A stretch of 60,151 nucleotides of DNA from JAYPCI01 sp038124645 (GTDB lineage Bacteria; Pseudomonadota; Alphaproteobacteria; Pelagibacterales; Pelagibacteraceae). Of this stretch, positions 42,140 to 51,159 are shown in pieces. A program made the translations under genes and the position numbers. The stretch lies in assembly GCA_038124645.1 (NCBI GenBank), contig JAYPCI010000005.1, forward strand, positions 1 to 60,151. The letters run 5' to 3'. Below the pieces are notes generated by a model, which had not been told where the DNA came from, searched no databases, and was given only the letters and a program-made list of their open reading frames with translations. Numbering within the stretch: the first letter of the stretch is position 1; each line of letters starts with the position of its first letter.

Positions 42140-42691
42140 ATGGAAATTGTAAACAAATTATCAGATATAAAAAATTTAAAAAAAATTTTGTTTGTTATTA
42201 CAGGTTCTTTAATACTTGCGATATCCTCAAAAATTCAAACTCCTTTTAGCCCAGTTCCGGCAACAATGCAGACATTTGCAGTTGTGCTATTGGGTATGAT
42301 TTTGGGCACCAAACTAGCTACAATTACAGTAGTATTATATTTATTTGAAGGGTTAATAGGCTTGCCAGTCTTTGCAAAAGGTGGTGGAGCAATATATTTT
42401 GCGGGTCCAACAAGTGGTTATTTATTCGGTTTTATTTTTGGAGCATTTATTGCGGGATATATAAAATCTTCAAATGGTTTTTCTAAAAACTTTTCATATC
42501 TAATATTATCTATAGCGAGCATGTATCTTTTTGGCTTAATTTGGTTATGGTTATTTATTGGTTTAGATAAAAGTTTTATGGAAATTTTTGCTTTGGGAGC
42601 AAAACCATTTTTATTAATAGAATTTTATAAAATTCTCATACTGATCTTTGCTAGTAAATTTTTGTTAAATTTAAGAAATTTTATAATTTAA
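42140..42691 (+). CDS. bioY: BioY biotin-uptake protein
   Basis: BioY is the substrate-binding membrane component (S-unit) of biotin uptake and can work alone or with ECF ATPases. The 183-residue protein has six spans and family blocks: SSKIQTPFSPVPATMQTFAV, GGGAIYFAGPTSGYLFGFI and the C-terminal spans. The ABC ATPase upstream is not of the ECF type (no BioMN signature), so a joint transporter is doubtful. It converges with regA with two bases between the stops. Confidence 0.93.
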   Translation: MEIVNKLSDIKNLKKILFVITGSLILAISSKIQTPFSPVPATMQTFAVVLLGMILGTKLATITVVLYLFEGLIGLPVFAKGGGAIYFAGPTSGYLFGFIFGAFIAGYIKSSNGFSKNFSYLILSIASMYLFGLIWLWLFIGLDKSFMEIFALGAKPFLLIEFYKILILIFASKFLLNLRNFII

Positions 42692-42693
42692 AT

Positions 42694-43266
42694 CTATTTT
42701 GGTGATCTCTTAGATAAAATACGTTGAAGTGTTCTTCGATGCATTTTTAGTCTTCTTGCTGTTTCAGAAACGTTTCGATTACATAATTCATAAACTCTAT
42801 GGATATGCTCCCATTTAACCCTATCAGCTGACATTGGGTTTTCAGGCGGTTTTGCCTTTGATTCGGGGGAGGCTAAAAGCGCTGCCTCCACATCATCAGC
42901 ATCCACAGGTTTAGCCAGATAATCAATGGCACCTGCTTTGACTGCCGCTACAGCCGTAGGTATATTCCCGTAACCAGTCAGCATAACAATTCGACTATCT
43001 GCTTTATGTTTGTGGATCTCTTTAATAACGTCCAGTCCATTTCCATCCTCTAATCTCAAATCCACCACAGCGAAGCTAGGTAAAGCCATTTTTACTGCAT
43101 TTATGCCCTCTTTTACGCTTTTGGCTTCTGTTATCTTGAACCCCTTCTTCTCCATAGCCCTAGCTAATCTAGATCTGAACGGATCATCATCGTCAACTAA
43201 GAGTAGTGAATTATCACTAAAATCTTTCAGCGTCAGGGCTGGCGGTTGCGTTGTAGAAGATCTCAT
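42694..43266 (-). CDS. regA: Response regulator RegA/ActR/PrrA
   Basis: The protein of about 190 residues has a receiver domain (LLLVDDDDPFRSRLARAM, phospho-Asp in AVVDLRLEDGNG, Lys in DYLAKPVDADD) and a C-terminal Fis-type helix-turn-helix, NVSETARRLKMHRRTLQRIL, unchanged from RegA/PrrA/ActR. It controls redox-responsive genes. The start is placed at MRSSTTQPP; an in-frame extension of 55 residues upstream is hydrophobic-basic and unlike the family. Its sensor RegB lies 3 kb away across the polyamine cassette. Confidence 0.93.
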   Translation of the reverse strand: MRSSTTQPPALTLKDFSDNSLLLVDDDDPFRSRLARAMEKKGFKITEAKSVKEGINAVKMALPSFAVVDLRLEDGNGLDVIKEIHKHKADSRIVMLTGYGNIPTAVAAVKAGAIDYLAKPVDADDVEAALLASPESKAKPPENPMSADRVKWEHIHRVYELCNRNVSETARRLKMHRRTLQRILSKRSPK

Positions 43267-43425
43267 GAGTTGAATATAGCTGTGAGCCAGCAGATTATCA
43301 ACCGCTAAAAAATGAATTATTTTCTTTACATTAAGGTCAAAAAAACTTAAATCGCAATTAAATGAGCTTTTTTTATAATATTTTTTTAAATTTGTTCGCT
43401 GAAACAAAAAGAAAAAATTGGAGAG

Positions 43426-44607
43426 ATGCAAAAATTTAGCACTGTAGAAGAACTTATAAATACTTTAAAGCCAGATCAACCTGTCTACTGCATAAGACCA
43501 GAGTCAATTAAAAAGAGTGTCAATTTTTTTAAATCAAATTTTCCTGGAACGATTCTTTACGCTGTCAAAACCAATCCAAATGAAAATGTTTTAAAACAGA
43601 TTATAGCTAATGGAGTTGATCACTTCGATGTAGCGTCGTTAAATGAGATCAAGACTTTAAGAAAAATAAGTCAAGATGTGAAATTATTTTTTATGCATAC
43701 GGTAAAAAGTAAGAAAGATATTTCAGAAGCTTATTTTAACTTTGGAATACGAGATTTTGCTTTAGACTCAAAAGATGAGCTTATTAAAATTTTAGAAGCA
43801 ACTAATAATGCCAAAGACTTAAATCTTTTTGTCAGAATAGCGATATCTAATGAACATGCAGAAATTGATTTATCAAGAAAATTTGGTGCTGCTCCTAGTG
43901 AAGCTTTGGGTCTTGTAAGATTAAGTCGAGCACATAGTCAAAAACTAGGAATTAGCTTTCATGTTGGTTCGCAGTGTATGCATAAAATTTCTTTTACAAA
44001 AGGTATTGCTGAAATTGGTAATATAATTAAAAAAACAAAAATTATACCTGACACAATAAATGTAGGTGGAGGATTTCCTTCTGTTTATCCTGATTTAAAT
44101 CCAGAGCCACTAAGCCACTATATTGAAGAAATCAAAACTGCACTCAATAATTTGAAACTAGAAAAATTACCCAATATAATTTGTGAGCCCGGTAGAGCAA
44201 TCGTAGCTGAAAGTGGATCAACAATAGTTAAAGTTAATTTAAAGAAAAAAAATAAACTTTATATCAACGATGGAACTTACGGCACTTTATTTGATGCTGG
44301 TGTTCCAAACTTTGTAATGCCAACAAAAATGATTAGCAATGGGCGGATGCAATCTAAAAAATTAACTGCTTTTTCTTTTTATGGACCTACTTGCGATAGT
44401 TTAGATTACATGAAAGGACCTTTTCTTTTACCAAATAATATTAAAGAAGGTGACTATATTGAAATTGGTCAATTAGGAGCATATGGATTAACATTTAGAA
44501 CTGATTTTAATGGTTTTTATTCCAATAATATTTGTGAAGTTTCTGATAAGCCAATTTTATCAATGTATGATTTAGAGTATAAGCAACTTAACTTCCAAGT
44601 TGCCTAA
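43426..44607 (+). CDS. PLP-dependent ornithine/lysine decarboxylase (fold type III)
   Basis: The 393-residue protein belongs to the alanine-racemase-fold decarboxylases. The PLP Lys is in LYAVKTNPNE, followed by SFHVGSQC, VGGGFPSVYP and CEPGRAIVAESG, and GPTCDSLD with the active-site Cys close to the C-terminus. It probably makes putrescine from ornithine (or cadaverine from lysine). GGAG lies two bases before the ATG. It opens a three-gene polyamine cassette; the next genes are a DHS-like and an agmatinase-like gene. Confidence 0.9.
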   Translation: MQKFSTVEELINTLKPDQPVYCIRPESIKKSVNFFKSNFPGTILYAVKTNPNENVLKQIIANGVDHFDVASLNEIKTLRKISQDVKLFFMHTVKSKKDISEAYFNFGIRDFALDSKDELIKILEATNNAKDLNLFVRIAISNEHAEIDLSRKFGAAPSEALGLVRLSRAHSQKLGISFHVGSQCMHKISFTKGIAEIGNIIKKTKIIPDTINVGGGFPSVYPDLNPEPLSHYIEEIKTALNNLKLEKLPNIICEPGRAIVAESGSTIVKVNLKKKNKLYINDGTYGTLFDAGVPNFVMPTKMISNGRMQSKKLTAFSFYGPTCDSLDYMKGPFLLPNNIKEGDYIEIGQLGAYGLTFRTDFNGFYSNNICEVSDKPILSMYDLEYKQLNFQVA

Positions 44608-44614
44608 TTTCAAA

Positions 44615-45661
44615 ATGACCGACAAAAGTCAAAGAACAGAGAATAATAAAAGCTCGTTCTTAAAAAAACCAGTTGAACATATTGATATTAAAAGCTTTGA
44701 CGCTAGACAAATAATAGATTCGATGAGTAAAATGTCATTCACCTCTCGTGATACAGCTAAAGCAGCTAAAATTTATAATGAAATGCTAAAAAGCAAAGAC
44801 TGCACGATCTTTTTAACTATAGCAGGTTCAACTTCTGCTGCGGGTTGTATGAATCTTTATTCAGATTTAGTCAAATACAATATGGTGGATGCTATAGTTT
44901 CTACAGGTGCTTCTATCATTGATATGGATTTTTTTGAGGCTTTAGGTTTCAAACATTACCAAGGAGATCAATTTCAAAATGATAATGTATTAAGAGACAA
45001 TTATATCGATCGAATTTATGATACTTATATAGATGAAGAAGATTTACAAAAATGCGACAAGACTATTTGTGAAATTGCAAACACACTTAAACCAAAATCA
45101 TATACCTCTAGAGAGTTTATAAAAGAACTTGGAAAATATCTTAAAAAACACGCCAAAAAGAAGGACTCTTTAATAGAGATGGCTTATGATCATAATGTTC
45201 CTATATTCTGCCCTGCTTTTACAGATAGTTCTGCCGGATTTGGTTTAGTTATGCATCAAGAGCAAAACCCTCACAATCATATTACAATCGATAGCATAAG
45301 AGAATTTAGAGAATTAACCGAAATTAAGTTAAAATCTAAAGACTCTGGATTGCTGATGATAGGTGGTGGTGTTCCAAAGAATTTCGTTCAAGACACTGTC
45401 GTTTGTGCTGAATTGTTAGGTAAAAATGTTGATATGCATAAATATGCTATTCAAATTACCGTAGCTGATACTAGAGACGGTGCATGCAGCAGTTCAACTT
45501 TAAAAGAAGCAAGCTCTTGGGGCAAGGTTGATACAACTATGGAGCAAATGGTTTTTGCAGAAGCTACCAGCGTGCTACCATTGATTGCTAGTGATGCTTA
45601 TCATCGAAAACATTGGGAACAAAGACAGCGTAAAAATTTCCAAAATTTATTTAGTCAATGA
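44615..45661 (+). CDS. Deoxyhypusine synthase-family protein (possible homospermidine synthase)
   Basis: The protein of about 348 residues has the DHS fold: AGSTSAAGCMNLYSDLV binding NAD, FCPAFTDSSAGF, the catalytic Lys in GGGVPKNFV and SSWGKVDT near the end. Archaeal/eukaryotic DHS modifies eIF5A, which bacteria lack, so bacterial relatives are thought to make homospermidine or a related polyamine. An ATG seven bases after the decarboxylase stop is chosen; a TTG overlapping that stop is an alternative. The stop overlaps the agmatinase start by four bases. Confidence 0.88.
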   Translation: MTDKSQRTENNKSSFLKKPVEHIDIKSFDARQIIDSMSKMSFTSRDTAKAAKIYNEMLKSKDCTIFLTIAGSTSAAGCMNLYSDLVKYNMVDAIVSTGASIIDMDFFEALGFKHYQGDQFQNDNVLRDNYIDRIYDTYIDEEDLQKCDKTICEIANTLKPKSYTSREFIKELGKYLKKHAKKKDSLIEMAYDHNVPIFCPAFTDSSAGFGLVMHQEQNPHNHITIDSIREFRELTEIKLKSKDSGLLMIGGGVPKNFVQDTVVCAELLGKNVDMHKYAIQITVADTRDGACSSSTLKEASSWGKVDTTMEQMVFAEATSVLPLIASDAYHRKHWEQRQRKNFQNLFSQ

Positions 45662-46545
45662 TGTTCTTAGACCAAAAAAAAGGATTTTTGGGATATGATG
45701 CTCTGTATCAAACAAAACCAAAAATTGTAGTTGTGCCATTTGGTTTAGAAAAAACTGTAAGTTATGGTAAAGGAACTAAAAATGGACCTCAAGAAATTAT
45801 TAAAGCTTCACACCAAGTAGAATTATTCGATGAAGAACTTAATAAAGAACCATATAGAGAAATTGGGATCCAAACTTTAAAACCGTTTAAAATTAAAAAT
45901 AAAATTATAGATGCTTTAAATCAAATAGCCGAGATAAATAATAATATTATAGAAAGTAAAAAGATTCCAATTATTCTTGGTGGTGAACACTCTATAACAC
46001 CAGGTTCAATTAAACCTTTTTCTAAAAAGTTAAAAAGACTTACATTAGTGCACTTTGACGCGCATGCTGATTTAAGAGATGAATATGAAGGTGAGAAAAA
46101 TTCACATGCATCGGCAATCAAAAGATGTCTGGACTATAATAATATTGATGTTATTTCAATCGGCATAAGAAACCTTTCAAAGAACGAGATGAGATATTAT
46201 GAAAATAATAAAAATAGAGTTAAAATTTTTTGGGCAAATAATAAAAAAAATTGGGATCTACCGGAACTTTATAAAAACCTTAAACAAAAAAATGTTTATA
46301 TTACTTTTGATGTTGACGCCTTTGATGCTAGCATTATGCCGGCAACAGGAACACCTGAGCCTGGAGGATTATTTTGGGATGAAACACTTCAAATTTTAAA
46401 AAATGTTTGCAAAATATCTAATGTAGTCGGTGGAGATATTGTTGAACTTTCCCCTATAAAAAATTTTGATGCCTATAATTTCTTAGTTGCTAAATTAGTT
46501 TATAAAATTATTTCTTATATATTTGAATTTAAAAAAGAGATTTGA
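45658..46545 (+). CDS. speB: Agmatinase/ureohydrolase family protein
   Basis: The 295-residue protein is a manganese ureohydrolase. It has GGEHSITPG, HFDAHADLRD and FDVDAFDASIMP, which carry the metal-binding His and Asp residues. Members split agmatine, arginine or guanidino compounds. No arginine decarboxylase gene is adjacent, so agmatine or a polyamine-linked guanidino compound could be the substrate. It ends the polyamine cassette and overlaps regB by 17 bases in convergent orientation. Start is ATG at the DHS stop (ATGATG; either codon possible). Confidence 0.9.
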   Translation: MMFLDQKKGFLGYDALYQTKPKIVVVPFGLEKTVSYGKGTKNGPQEIIKASHQVELFDEELNKEPYREIGIQTLKPFKIKNKIIDALNQIAEINNNIIESKKIPIILGGEHSITPGSIKPFSKKLKRLTLVHFDAHADLRDEYEGEKNSHASAIKRCLDYNNIDVISIGIRNLSKNEMRYYENNKNRVKIFWANNKKNWDLPELYKNLKQKNVYITFDVDAFDASIMPATGTPEPGGLFWDETLQILKNVCKISNVVGGDIVELSPIKNFDAYNFLVAKLVYKIISYIFEFKKEI

Positions 46546-47824
46546 ATGAAGTAGTTTGCCAAGTAATAACAACTTTGGCTCCTTGTTTTTGCTCTAAATT
46601 GCTAAAGTGTAAATTTGCACCTAATTTTTCTAAAAGAGTTTTTCCTAAAAAAGTTCCTAGCCCTAAACCAGATTTATTCTGGATACCCAAGTTACCTGAG
46701 GTAGATTTAAGATATGGATCGCCTATTGAATTTATAACATCATTTTGAAATCCTGGACCATCATCGCTTATAATAATCATAATTTGTTTATTATTTGTTA
46801 TTAAATTAATATAAACATGTTCATTGGAAAATTTTACTGCATTCCCAATAAAATTTCTCAAACCATAAATTAATTCTGGTATTTTTTTTATTGTAATTTT
46901 ATTATGATCTTGCTCAAGATCTAAGTGCATTTTTTTGGAAGTTGTTTCTTCATAAGACTTAATAATCTCACTTAATATTTGCTCTAAATTAACTTGGTCA
47001 AGGAATTGATCATTCAACAATTCATTTTGTGAAATTGCTTTAAGAATTTTTTTACAGCGTTCTGTCTGACTAATTAATAAATCAATATCTTTCAATACAT
47101 TTTTATTACCTGATAATTCTTTTTTAAGTTCGGCAGCGATAACATTTATGGTTGATAAAGGCGTGCCTAAAGAATGTGCTGCTGCTGCTGCCTGGCTACC
47201 TAAAGAATACACTTCATGCTCATTTGCAATTAATTCTTGTAATTTATTAAATGCTTTGTCTCTTTTTTTAGTTTCTAGTGAGAAACGTACACCAAAATAA
47301 CTTAAAAAGATTAAACAGATAAAAACAGATAAAAATATACCAAGTATGAAAATTTTAGGCATATTAAATCCGTAAAGATTAGATCCTGGAAGGGGTTGGT
47401 GAAAATAAGTTAACATTATTAAACTGAAAATTGTCACTAATACCATGATTGCAGTAGCTCTTACACTCAGAAAAGTTGAAGACACAATAGAAGGTACAAT
47501 TATTAAAATCAAAAATGGATTTAAAATTCCTCCAGTCAAATAAAGTAAAAATGATATTTGTGTTAAATCAAAAAGCAAAATGAAAATTGAAATTTTTTCA
47601 CTAATAATATTTTGTTTAAATTGAAACAAAATAAATAAGTTTGTTAAAATACCCAATCCAATTATTCCGAGCAGCAATAACAAAGGAAGATCGAAACCAA
47701 TTAAATAAAACACTGTCAATATTGTTAAAATTTGACCTATGTGAGCAATCCATCTTAGATTTAATAGGGTTTTCTTATCTAGGTGAAGTATATCTTCAAC
47801 CTTAAAAAAATTAGATAACTTCAT
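46529..47824 (-). CDS. regB: Sensor histidine kinase RegB/PrrB/ActS
   Basis: RegB senses redox state through ubiquinone and phosphorylates RegA. The 431 residues have six N-terminal spans, the ubiquinone-binding-type motif GGILNPF in a periplasmic loop, then the unusual H box SQAAAAAHSLGTPLSTI with the phospho-His. QTERCKKIL includes the redox-active Cys. N box is GLRNFIGNAVKF, and G boxes are DDGPGF and GLGLGTFLGKTL. It is separated from regA by three polyamine genes in the opposite orientation. Confidence 0.94.
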   Translation of the reverse strand: MKLSNFFKVEDILHLDKKTLLNLRWIAHIGQILTILTVFYLIGFDLPLLLLLGIIGLGILTNLFILFQFKQNIISEKISIFILLFDLTQISFLLYLTGGILNPFLILIIVPSIVSSTFLSVRATAIMVLVTIFSLIMLTYFHQPLPGSNLYGFNMPKIFILGIFLSVFICLIFLSYFGVRFSLETKKRDKAFNKLQELIANEHEVYSLGSQAAAAAHSLGTPLSTINVIAAELKKELSGNKNVLKDIDLLISQTERCKKILKAISQNELLNDQFLDQVNLEQILSEIIKSYEETTSKKMHLDLEQDHNKITIKKIPELIYGLRNFIGNAVKFSNEHVYINLITNNKQIMIIISDDGPGFQNDVINSIGDPYLKSTSGNLGIQNKSGLGLGTFLGKTLLEKLGANLHFSNLEQKQGAKVVITWQTTSFKSLF

Positions 47825-47830
47825 TTTGAT

Positions 47831-49909
47831 TTAAATGTCTAAGTTTACTACCTCTAGAGCATTATTAATGATAAAATCTTTTCTAGGCGCCACTTCATCA
47901 CCCATCAAGATGTCGATGATTTTTTGATCCTCTTTTGATGCTTCTTTTTTGCCTTTTGAGTATTGAACTTTTAATAAAGTCCGATTTTCTGGGTCAAGTG
48001 TTGTATTCCACAGTTCTTCAGGATTCATTTCACCTAAACCTTTGAACCGTTGAATAGTTAATTTCTTTTTTTGTTCTTCTATAAATTTTTTATATTCTCC
48101 CGAACTTTTTTTAACAGTTTTAAGATTAATATCGGAAGAACTAATAATTTTATCCTCTAGTTCACTGTCATCTTTGACATAAAAGCTCTTACTACCTTTT
48201 GTAATTTTAAATAATGGAGGTTGTGCAAGATATAAATGTCCTCCCTCTATAAGTTGATTAAACGGATGATTGTTAAAAAATGTTAACAAAAGAGTTCTTA
48301 TATGTGAACCATCCACATCAGCATCAGTCATAATAATTATTTTATCATAGCGAAGATTTTCTAAATTAAAATTTTTAGAGCCAGTACCAAGCGCGTTTAT
48401 AAGAGTAACTATTTCATTAGACGACATCATTTTTGATAGTATTTTCGTTTCATTGTCTATGCCATTTCCATTTTTTTTTCCATTTTTTACATATGTATTT
48501 AAAATTTTTCCTCTCAAAGGTAACACTGCTTGAAATTCTCTGTTCCTTCCTTGTTTTGCTGATCCGCCCGCTGAGTCTCCCTCAACAATAAATAGTTCAG
48601 TCCCCTCTTTCTTTGATATTTGACAATCTGCTAACTTTCCAGGTAAGCCTGTGAGCTCAAACGAGCCTTTTCTTCTGACGTTATCACGTGCTTTTCTAGC
48701 AACATCACGTGCGACAGCAGCTTGAATAATTTTTTCTAATACTGCTTTTGATACTGATGGATTTTGATCAAACCAAGTCGAAATTTTTTCACTAACTATT
48801 GTTTCTACTACATTTCGAACTTCAGATGAAACTAGTTTATCTTTTGTTTGTGATGAAAATTTAGGGTCCGGCATTTTAATTGAAACAATTGCGGTCAAAC
48901 CCTCTTTAACATCATCACCCGAGATATTTACTTTGTTTTTTTTAGTTAAATTATTATCATCAGCATACTTATTGATTATTCTAGTTAAAGCAGTTCTAAA
49001 TCCTAGCAGATGGGTGCCCCCGTCTTTTTGATTAATATTATTTGTAAAAGCTAAAACATCTTCGGAAAAACCAGCGTTCCACTCTAAGGCACATTCAATA
49101 TTAATATCTTGTTTGTTTCCAGAAATAAAAATTGGATTTTTGAAAACAACTTTCTCATTTTTGTTTATGAGTTGAGGTTTTTTTTGGTTAATATAATTTA
49201 CAAATTCTAAAATTCCTCCATCATATTTATATGAAAATTCTTTTGTTTTTGCTGCCGTTTCATCAACTAATTTAATAATTATACCTTTATTTAAAAAAGC
49301 AAGTTCTTGTAGTCTTTTTTGAATAACAAAAGGGCTATATTTAATTGAAGAAAAAATTTCTTTAGAAGCAAGAAAATTAATTTTTGTACCTGTTTTTTTT
49401 GTCTTACCTACAACTTTGAGTGATTTTTTTGTATTACCATTTTCAAATGAAATTGAGTATTCTTTACCATCTCGGTAAATTGTTAAGTCTAAATTTTCAG
49501 ATAAAGCATTAACTACCGATACGCCTACGCCGTGTAATCCTCCAGAAACTTTGTATGAATCATGGTCAAATTTACCTCCAGCATGAAGTTGGGTCATTAT
49601 TACTTCCGCTGCTGGTTTTTTTTCAGATTTGTGTATGTCTATCGGTATTCCTCTACCATCATCTTCTACTGAAACGGAATTGTTTTTATGCAAAGTGACA
49701 AAAATATTTTTACAATGTCCTGCCAATGCTTCATCGACAGAGTTATCGACGACTTCAAAAACCATATGGTGTAGACCAGATCCATCATCTGTATCGCCTA
49801 TGTACATGCCAGGTCTTTTACGAACGGCATCTAAGCCTTTTAAGACTTTGATCGAGTCTGCGCTATAATTTTTTTCTTTCAAACTTTGTTTTTTATCTGA
49901 ATTAACCAT
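47831..49909 (-). CDS. gyrB: DNA gyrase subunit B
   Basis: GyrB provides the ATPase of the supercoiling enzyme. The N-terminal part is nearly canonical (GLDAVRKRPGMYIGDTDDG, DDGRGIPIDIH, GGLHGVGVSVVNA), and the TOPRIM domain has EGDSAGGSAKQGR and DADVDGSHIRTLL. The C-terminal part ends DFIINNALEVVNLDI. The protein has 692 residues, while proteobacterial GyrB commonly has about 800; the insert after GGHLYLAQPPLFK is reduced to about 30 residues. ParE is rejected because of the GyrB-type N-terminal wording. A TATAAT-like hexamer (49924-49929) lies just upstream of the start. Confidence 0.93.
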   Translation of the reverse strand: MVNSDKKQSLKEKNYSADSIKVLKGLDAVRKRPGMYIGDTDDGSGLHHMVFEVVDNSVDEALAGHCKNIFVTLHKNNSVSVEDDGRGIPIDIHKSEKKPAAEVIMTQLHAGGKFDHDSYKVSGGLHGVGVSVVNALSENLDLTIYRDGKEYSISFENGNTKKSLKVVGKTKKTGTKINFLASKEIFSSIKYSPFVIQKRLQELAFLNKGIIIKLVDETAAKTKEFSYKYDGGILEFVNYINQKKPQLINKNEKVVFKNPIFISGNKQDINIECALEWNAGFSEDVLAFTNNINQKDGGTHLLGFRTALTRIINKYADDNNLTKKNKVNISGDDVKEGLTAIVSIKMPDPKFSSQTKDKLVSSEVRNVVETIVSEKISTWFDQNPSVSKAVLEKIIQAAVARDVARKARDNVRRKGSFELTGLPGKLADCQISKKEGTELFIVEGDSAGGSAKQGRNREFQAVLPLRGKILNTYVKNGKKNGNGIDNETKILSKMMSSNEIVTLINALGTGSKNFNLENLRYDKIIIMTDADVDGSHIRTLLLTFFNNHPFNQLIEGGHLYLAQPPLFKITKGSKSFYVKDDSELEDKIISSSDINLKTVKKSSGEYKKFIEEQKKKLTIQRFKGLGEMNPEELWNTTLDPENRTLLKVQYSKGKKEASKEDQKIIDILMGDEVAPRKDFIINNALEVVNLDI

Positions 49910-50011
49910 TTTTGGAATTATTTATTATATCACTTTTCACCTATTAAATAAAATCAGCCGATTACGAACAGTCTAATAAGGGTTATATATCAACATTAAT
50001 AAGATCAAATT

Positions 50012-50042
50012 AAAAAAAAAAATCTAAAATGATTAAATTTTA
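50012..50042 (-). terminator. Possible intrinsic terminator of dnaN
   Basis: On the minus strand TAAAAT-loop-ATTTTA (50042-50025) is followed by GA and eleven T (50022-50012). The stem is only AT pairs and overlaps the dnaN stop, so it is weak but has a textbook T tract. Confidence 0.5.
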
Positions 50043-51155
50043 AATTTTCATCGGCATTAAAACAAAAAATGAACTTTTGTCTTTAGCATCCTCAATTAAA
50101 GCAGGTGACGAGGAGTCCAAAAAATTCATCTTAATGTTGGCATCTTGAATTTGAGAAGCAATTTCTAACAAATATCTTGAGTTGAAACTGATTTCCAAAG
50201 GATCGTTTTTATAATTTACATCAATAATTTCATTTCCTTCTCCCGTATTCGCACTATTTACTGACAGCTCGATCTTATCTTTATCTACTTTTAGTCTAAT
50301 ACCTTCCTTTTTATCTAACGAAACCGAAATAACTCTTTCAATCGCATCATTAAATTTAGTCATAGAAGCAATTAACGTATTGGTGTTATTTTTTGGTACA
50401 ACTTGACGATAATCAGGAAATTTGCCATCGATAACCTTTGAGGTAAGAGTTGTGTTTTTAATCTTAAATTTAATCTTGTTATCTGAAAAAAATATTTTAA
50501 TTATTTCATTTTTGTCGTCGATTAATTGAATTAGTTGGAAAACTGTTTTTTTAGGCAAAATAAATGGAGTAAAACTTTTTTTGGTTGCTATTTCAATACT
50601 GCTAAAAGATAGTCGATGTCCATCAGTAGAGGCTGATGCTAAAAAAACTTTTCCATTCTTTTCAATTTCATGAAAAAAAACACCATTCAAATAATGCCGA
50701 CTATCATCATTAGACATTGATATTTTTGTTTTATTAAGTAACTTTAAAAGTTCAGTGCTTTTAAGTTCAAGATTATTATCATTCACATCCTCCGCAAAAT
50801 TTGGAAAATTTTCAGGAGATAAACATAACAATTGGTATTTAGAATTTTCACAATTTATACCCAACTTATTATTTGTTTTCATTTCGAATATAATTTTACT
50901 GTCCGCGGGACTTTTTCTAATCACATCATAAAGAATAGACGCAGAAGTAGTTGTTGAACCATCTTGATCAACAGAAACATCGCTGATTTCATCTGTGAAA
51001 AGAATCTCTAAATCAGTAGCTTTAATAGTAAGTTTTTTATTTAATACTGAAATCAAGACATTAGATAAGATAGGCAAAGTATTTTTTCGTTCCACTACTC
51101 CTTGCAAACCACTGAGTGATTTTAAAATTACTTCTCTATTTATGGAAAACTTCAT
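50040..51155 (-). CDS. dnaN: DNA polymerase III beta subunit (sliding clamp)
   Basis: The 371-residue protein has three repeated clamp domains. It starts KFSINREVILKSLSGLQGVVERKNTLPILSN, the usual DnaN beginning, has SNDDSRHYLNGVFF in the middle, and ends SSPALIEDAKD, then FFVLMPM. It forms a dimeric ring holding polymerases on DNA. It lies between dnaA (five bases upstream) and gyrB, without recF in between. Confidence 0.97.
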   Translation of the reverse strand: MKFSINREVILKSLSGLQGVVERKNTLPILSNVLISVLNKKLTIKATDLEILFTDEISDVSVDQDGSTTTSASILYDVIRKSPADSKIIFEMKTNNKLGINCENSKYQLLCLSPENFPNFAEDVNDNNLELKSTELLKLLNKTKISMSNDDSRHYLNGVFFHEIEKNGKVFLASASTDGHRLSFSSIEIATKKSFTPFILPKKTVFQLIQLIDDKNEIIKIFFSDNKIKFKIKNTTLTSKVIDGKFPDYRQVVPKNNTNTLIASMTKFNDAIERVISVSLDKKEGIRLKVDKDKIELSVNSANTGEGNEIIDVNYKNDPLEISFNSRYLLEIASQIQDANIKMNFLDSSSPALIEDAKDKSSFFVLMPMKI

Positions 51156-51159
51156 TCAA

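Noticed and set aside
43267..43431. N-terminal 55-residue extension of RegA
   Set aside because: The extension is not family-like, while MRSSTT is a natural start and gives the usual RegA length.
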